Shown here: positions 5,300-6,654 of the stretch, in pieces
Layout: every line of letters starts with the position of its first letter
How positions within the stretch are numbered: position 1 is the first letter of the stretch
From: Bradyrhizobiaceae bacterium
GTDB lineage: Bacteria; Pseudomonadota; Alphaproteobacteria; Rhizobiales; Xanthobacteraceae
Direction of reading: 5' to 3'
DNA length: 6,654 bases
Assembly (NCBI GenBank): GCA_016793685.1
Contig: JAEULX010000053.1
Location: forward strand, 1 to 6,654
Notes under the pieces: generated by a model
Told to the model about the DNA's origin: nothing
Database searches by the model: none
The model's input: the letters and a program-made list of their open reading frames with translations, nothing else
Program-made: the position numbers and the translations under genes

Positions 5300-5364
5300 C
5301 CTGTCATGTCGACCTCCACATTGCTCCCCCATGTCATCGACAGGTGGAGCACATGCAGGTCGAC
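5300..5364 (+). promoter_or_regulatory. Inverted repeats around the start codon of the pyruvate-kinase-like gene
   Basis: Three pairings can be drawn. GTCGACCT (5308-5315) matches AGGTCGAC (5357-5364), which lies just inside the coding region. CTCCAC (5314-5319) matches GTGGAG (5344-5349), the probable ribosome-binding site. CCTGTC (5300-5305) matches GACAGG (5339-5344). The first two together would enclose the ATG at 5353 and cover the ribosome-binding site. Control of translation by RNA folding is inferred. Confidence 0.4.
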
Positions 5365-6654
5365 GATCCCAAAGAGCTTCTGCGCGAACTGACGCGCATT
5401 CGCGATATGGTCATAGCAGACGCCGCGGAGCTGATGCACCGTTGGGAGCCGATGCTCCATCGCGATGATTTTCGCGCGAGCGCCGAGAATCTGGCGCACT
5501 ACGTCGCCTTGCGCCGGATCGACCTGCGTCCGGTGCAGGCGGCGCTGGCGCCCTGGGGCGTCGCCTCGCTGGGCCGCTGCGAGGCCCGGGTGATGCCGAC
5601 CCTGAATGCGATCATCGCCAATCTGCAGATGATCAGCCACGCGAACAACGAACCGCTGCGTCCGAGGCGCGAAGACTTTCGGCTCGGCGAGGACCTGCTG
5701 CATCTTCATTCCGAGGCGGTGCTTGGCCCCCGGCCCGCCGGTCGCGAAACCCGCATTCTGGTCACGCTCTCCTCCCGCGCTGCCGAAGACCCGGTGCATG
5801 TGGAGAACCTCGTGCTCACTGGAATGAATTGCGCCCGCATCAACTGCGCTCACGACGACGCCAAGGTGTGGGCGGCCATGATCGCCAATGTTCGCGCGGC
5901 AGCCCGGGCGAACGGCCGCAATTGTCTCGTGCTCATGGATCTGGCCGGGCCCAAGATCCGCACCCGCTACGTGATGACGCCGCCTGACCGCAAGACCGTG
6001 TCCGCCGGCGACCGCATCTTTCTCACCTTCGGCAAACCCGCGGAGAACGCCGAATTCGCTTTTCAGACGAGCTGCACGATGCCGTCGGTCATGAACCAGG
6101 TATCGGCGGGCGCTGCGGCGTCGATCAAGGACGGGCTGATTCAGGGCGTGATCGACGAGGTGCGCGCAGACGGCCTGGTGATGCGAGTCGCCCGGACGCC
6201 GCCGGAGGGCCAGCCGTTGCAGAAGGAAAAGGGCATCAATTTTCCCGGCACGGCGCTTCGCCTTTCGCCGCTGACGCCCGACGACCTCACGAATCTCGAC
6301 TTCGTCAGCGAGCACGCCGACATCGTCAGCTATTCCTTCGTGCAGGAGCCTAAGGATATCGCGCTGCTGCAAAGCGAGCTCGTCAAGCGCCGGCCCAACC
6401 GTCCGCCGATGCCGATCGTCGCCAAGATCGAAACGCAGCTCGCGTTCGACAATCTGCCCGACCTGATCGTGCAGGCGGCCGGCGCCAATCCCTTCGCCGT
6501 GATGATCGCGCGTGGCGATCTTGCCGTCGAGGTCGGCTATGAGCGCCTGTCGGAGGTGCAGGAAGAAATCCTGTGGCTGTGCGAGGCGGCGCATGTGCCG
6601 GTGATCTGGGCGACCCAGGTGCTGGAGAGCCTGGTCAAGCGCGGCATGCCCTCG
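5353..6654 (+). CDS. Pyruvate-kinase-like protein with N-terminal extension (3' end missing)
   Basis: An uninterrupted frame from ATG 5353 to the right edge gives 434 residues. AGGTGGAG (5342-5349) precedes the ATG by 3 bases; an in-frame GTG at 5344 is an alternative start. Residues 1-131 are a mostly helical, charged extension absent from ordinary pyruvate kinases. The kinase fold begins at TRILVTLSS (133-141). ARINCAHDD (161-169) carries Arg162 and Asn164; MDLAGPKIRT (195-204) carries Asp196, Lys201 and Arg203. A B-domain-like segment (about 210-285) includes SIKDGLIQGV, and KGINFPG is at 293-299. SYSFV (326-330), AKIET (357-361, Lys358 and Glu360), ARGDL (386-390) and WATQVLES (419-426) follow. 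Thus the residues for phosphoenolpyruvate, metal and proton transfer seem present. The Ser that helps bind K+ in muscle enzyme is Ala166, and Lys201 stands where K+-dependent enzymes have Glu, which predicts K+-independent action. Whether it makes pyruvate and ATP is not shown. The C-terminal domain lies outside the window. Confidence 0.88.
   Translation, partial: MQVDDPKELLRELTRIRDMVIADAAELMHRWEPMLHRDDFRASAENLAHYVALRRIDLRPVQAALAPWGVASLGRCEARVMPTLNAIIANLQMISHANNEPLRPRREDFRLGEDLLHLHSEAVLGPRPAGRETRILVTLSSRAAEDPVHVENLVLTGMNCARINCAHDDAKVWAAMIANVRAAARANGRNCLVLMDLAGPKIRTRYVMTPPDRKTVSAGDRIFLTFGKPAENAEFAFQTSCTMPSVMNQVSAGAAASIKDGLIQGVIDEVRADGLVMRVARTPPEGQPLQKEKGINFPGTALRLSPLTPDDLTNLDFVSEHADIVSYSFVQEPKDIALLQSELVKRRPNRPPMPIVAKIETQLAFDNLPDLIVQAAGANPFAVMIARGDLAVEVGYERLSEVQEEILWLCEAAHVPVIWATQVLESLVKRGMPS

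Noticed and set aside
5184..5468. A 94-codon plus-strand frame in the divergent control region
   Set aside because: It overlaps the pyruvate-kinase-like gene in another frame, is Arg/Ser-rich, and has no good ribosome-binding site or recognisable motif.
5293..6594. A 433-codon open frame on the minus strand, opposite the pyruvate-kinase-like gene
   Set aside because: It is rich in Arg, His, Asp and Gly with no recognisable domain and mirrors the codon pattern of the plus-strand gene. Long antisense frames of this kind are common in GC-rich coding DNA.

Overview
The window is a GC-rich chromosomal segment with housekeeping content. It most likely comes from an alphaproteobacterium, probably of the order Hyphomicrobiales. 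This is inferred from the base composition, the order yggT - DUF167 gene - folD, the style of the DUF1624 membrane protein with its WWW-SYL C-terminus, and the alphaproteobacterial look of RlmJ and the cold-shock protein. No RNA genes, insertion sequences, phage genes, CRISPR arrays or toxin-antitoxin pairs were seen.

Layout, left to right. (1) Positions 3-1169, plus strand: the 3' part of a polytopic membrane protein of the DUF1624/HGSNAT-catalytic family; its start lies outside the window. (2) Positions 1317-2823, plus strand: a compact three-gene block of yggT (membrane protein), a DUF167/YggU gene and folD, joined by two 4-base stop/start overlaps. (3) Positions 2824-3059: a convergent intergenic region with a short 15-base tandem repeat and two strong hairpins. 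(4) Positions 3060-5140, minus strand: a secreted RNase T2, then the 23S rRNA m6A2030 methyltransferase RlmJ, then a CspA-type cold-shock protein, in transcription order. The gaps of 118 and 205 bases suggest separate or partly separate transcription. (5) Positions 5141-5352: a divergent regulatory region between the RNase T2 gene and the next gene. (6) Position 5353 to the right edge, plus strand: a pyruvate-kinase-like protein with an N-terminal extension of about 130 residues, cut by the window end after 434 codons.

The genes fall into loose functional themes. FolD supplies one-carbon folate units. RlmJ, RNase T2 and the cold-shock protein all act on or bind RNA, although RNase T2 works outside the cytoplasm. 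The pyruvate-kinase-like protein belongs to central carbon metabolism or is derived from it. Nothing shows that they form one system.

The points most worth a second look are the atypical pyruvate kinase, an inverted repeat that buries the rlmJ ribosome-binding site, nested ATGCAT-type palindromes between the RNase T2 gene and rlmJ, and the repeat/hairpin cluster downstream of folD. I found no convincing new multi-gene system.
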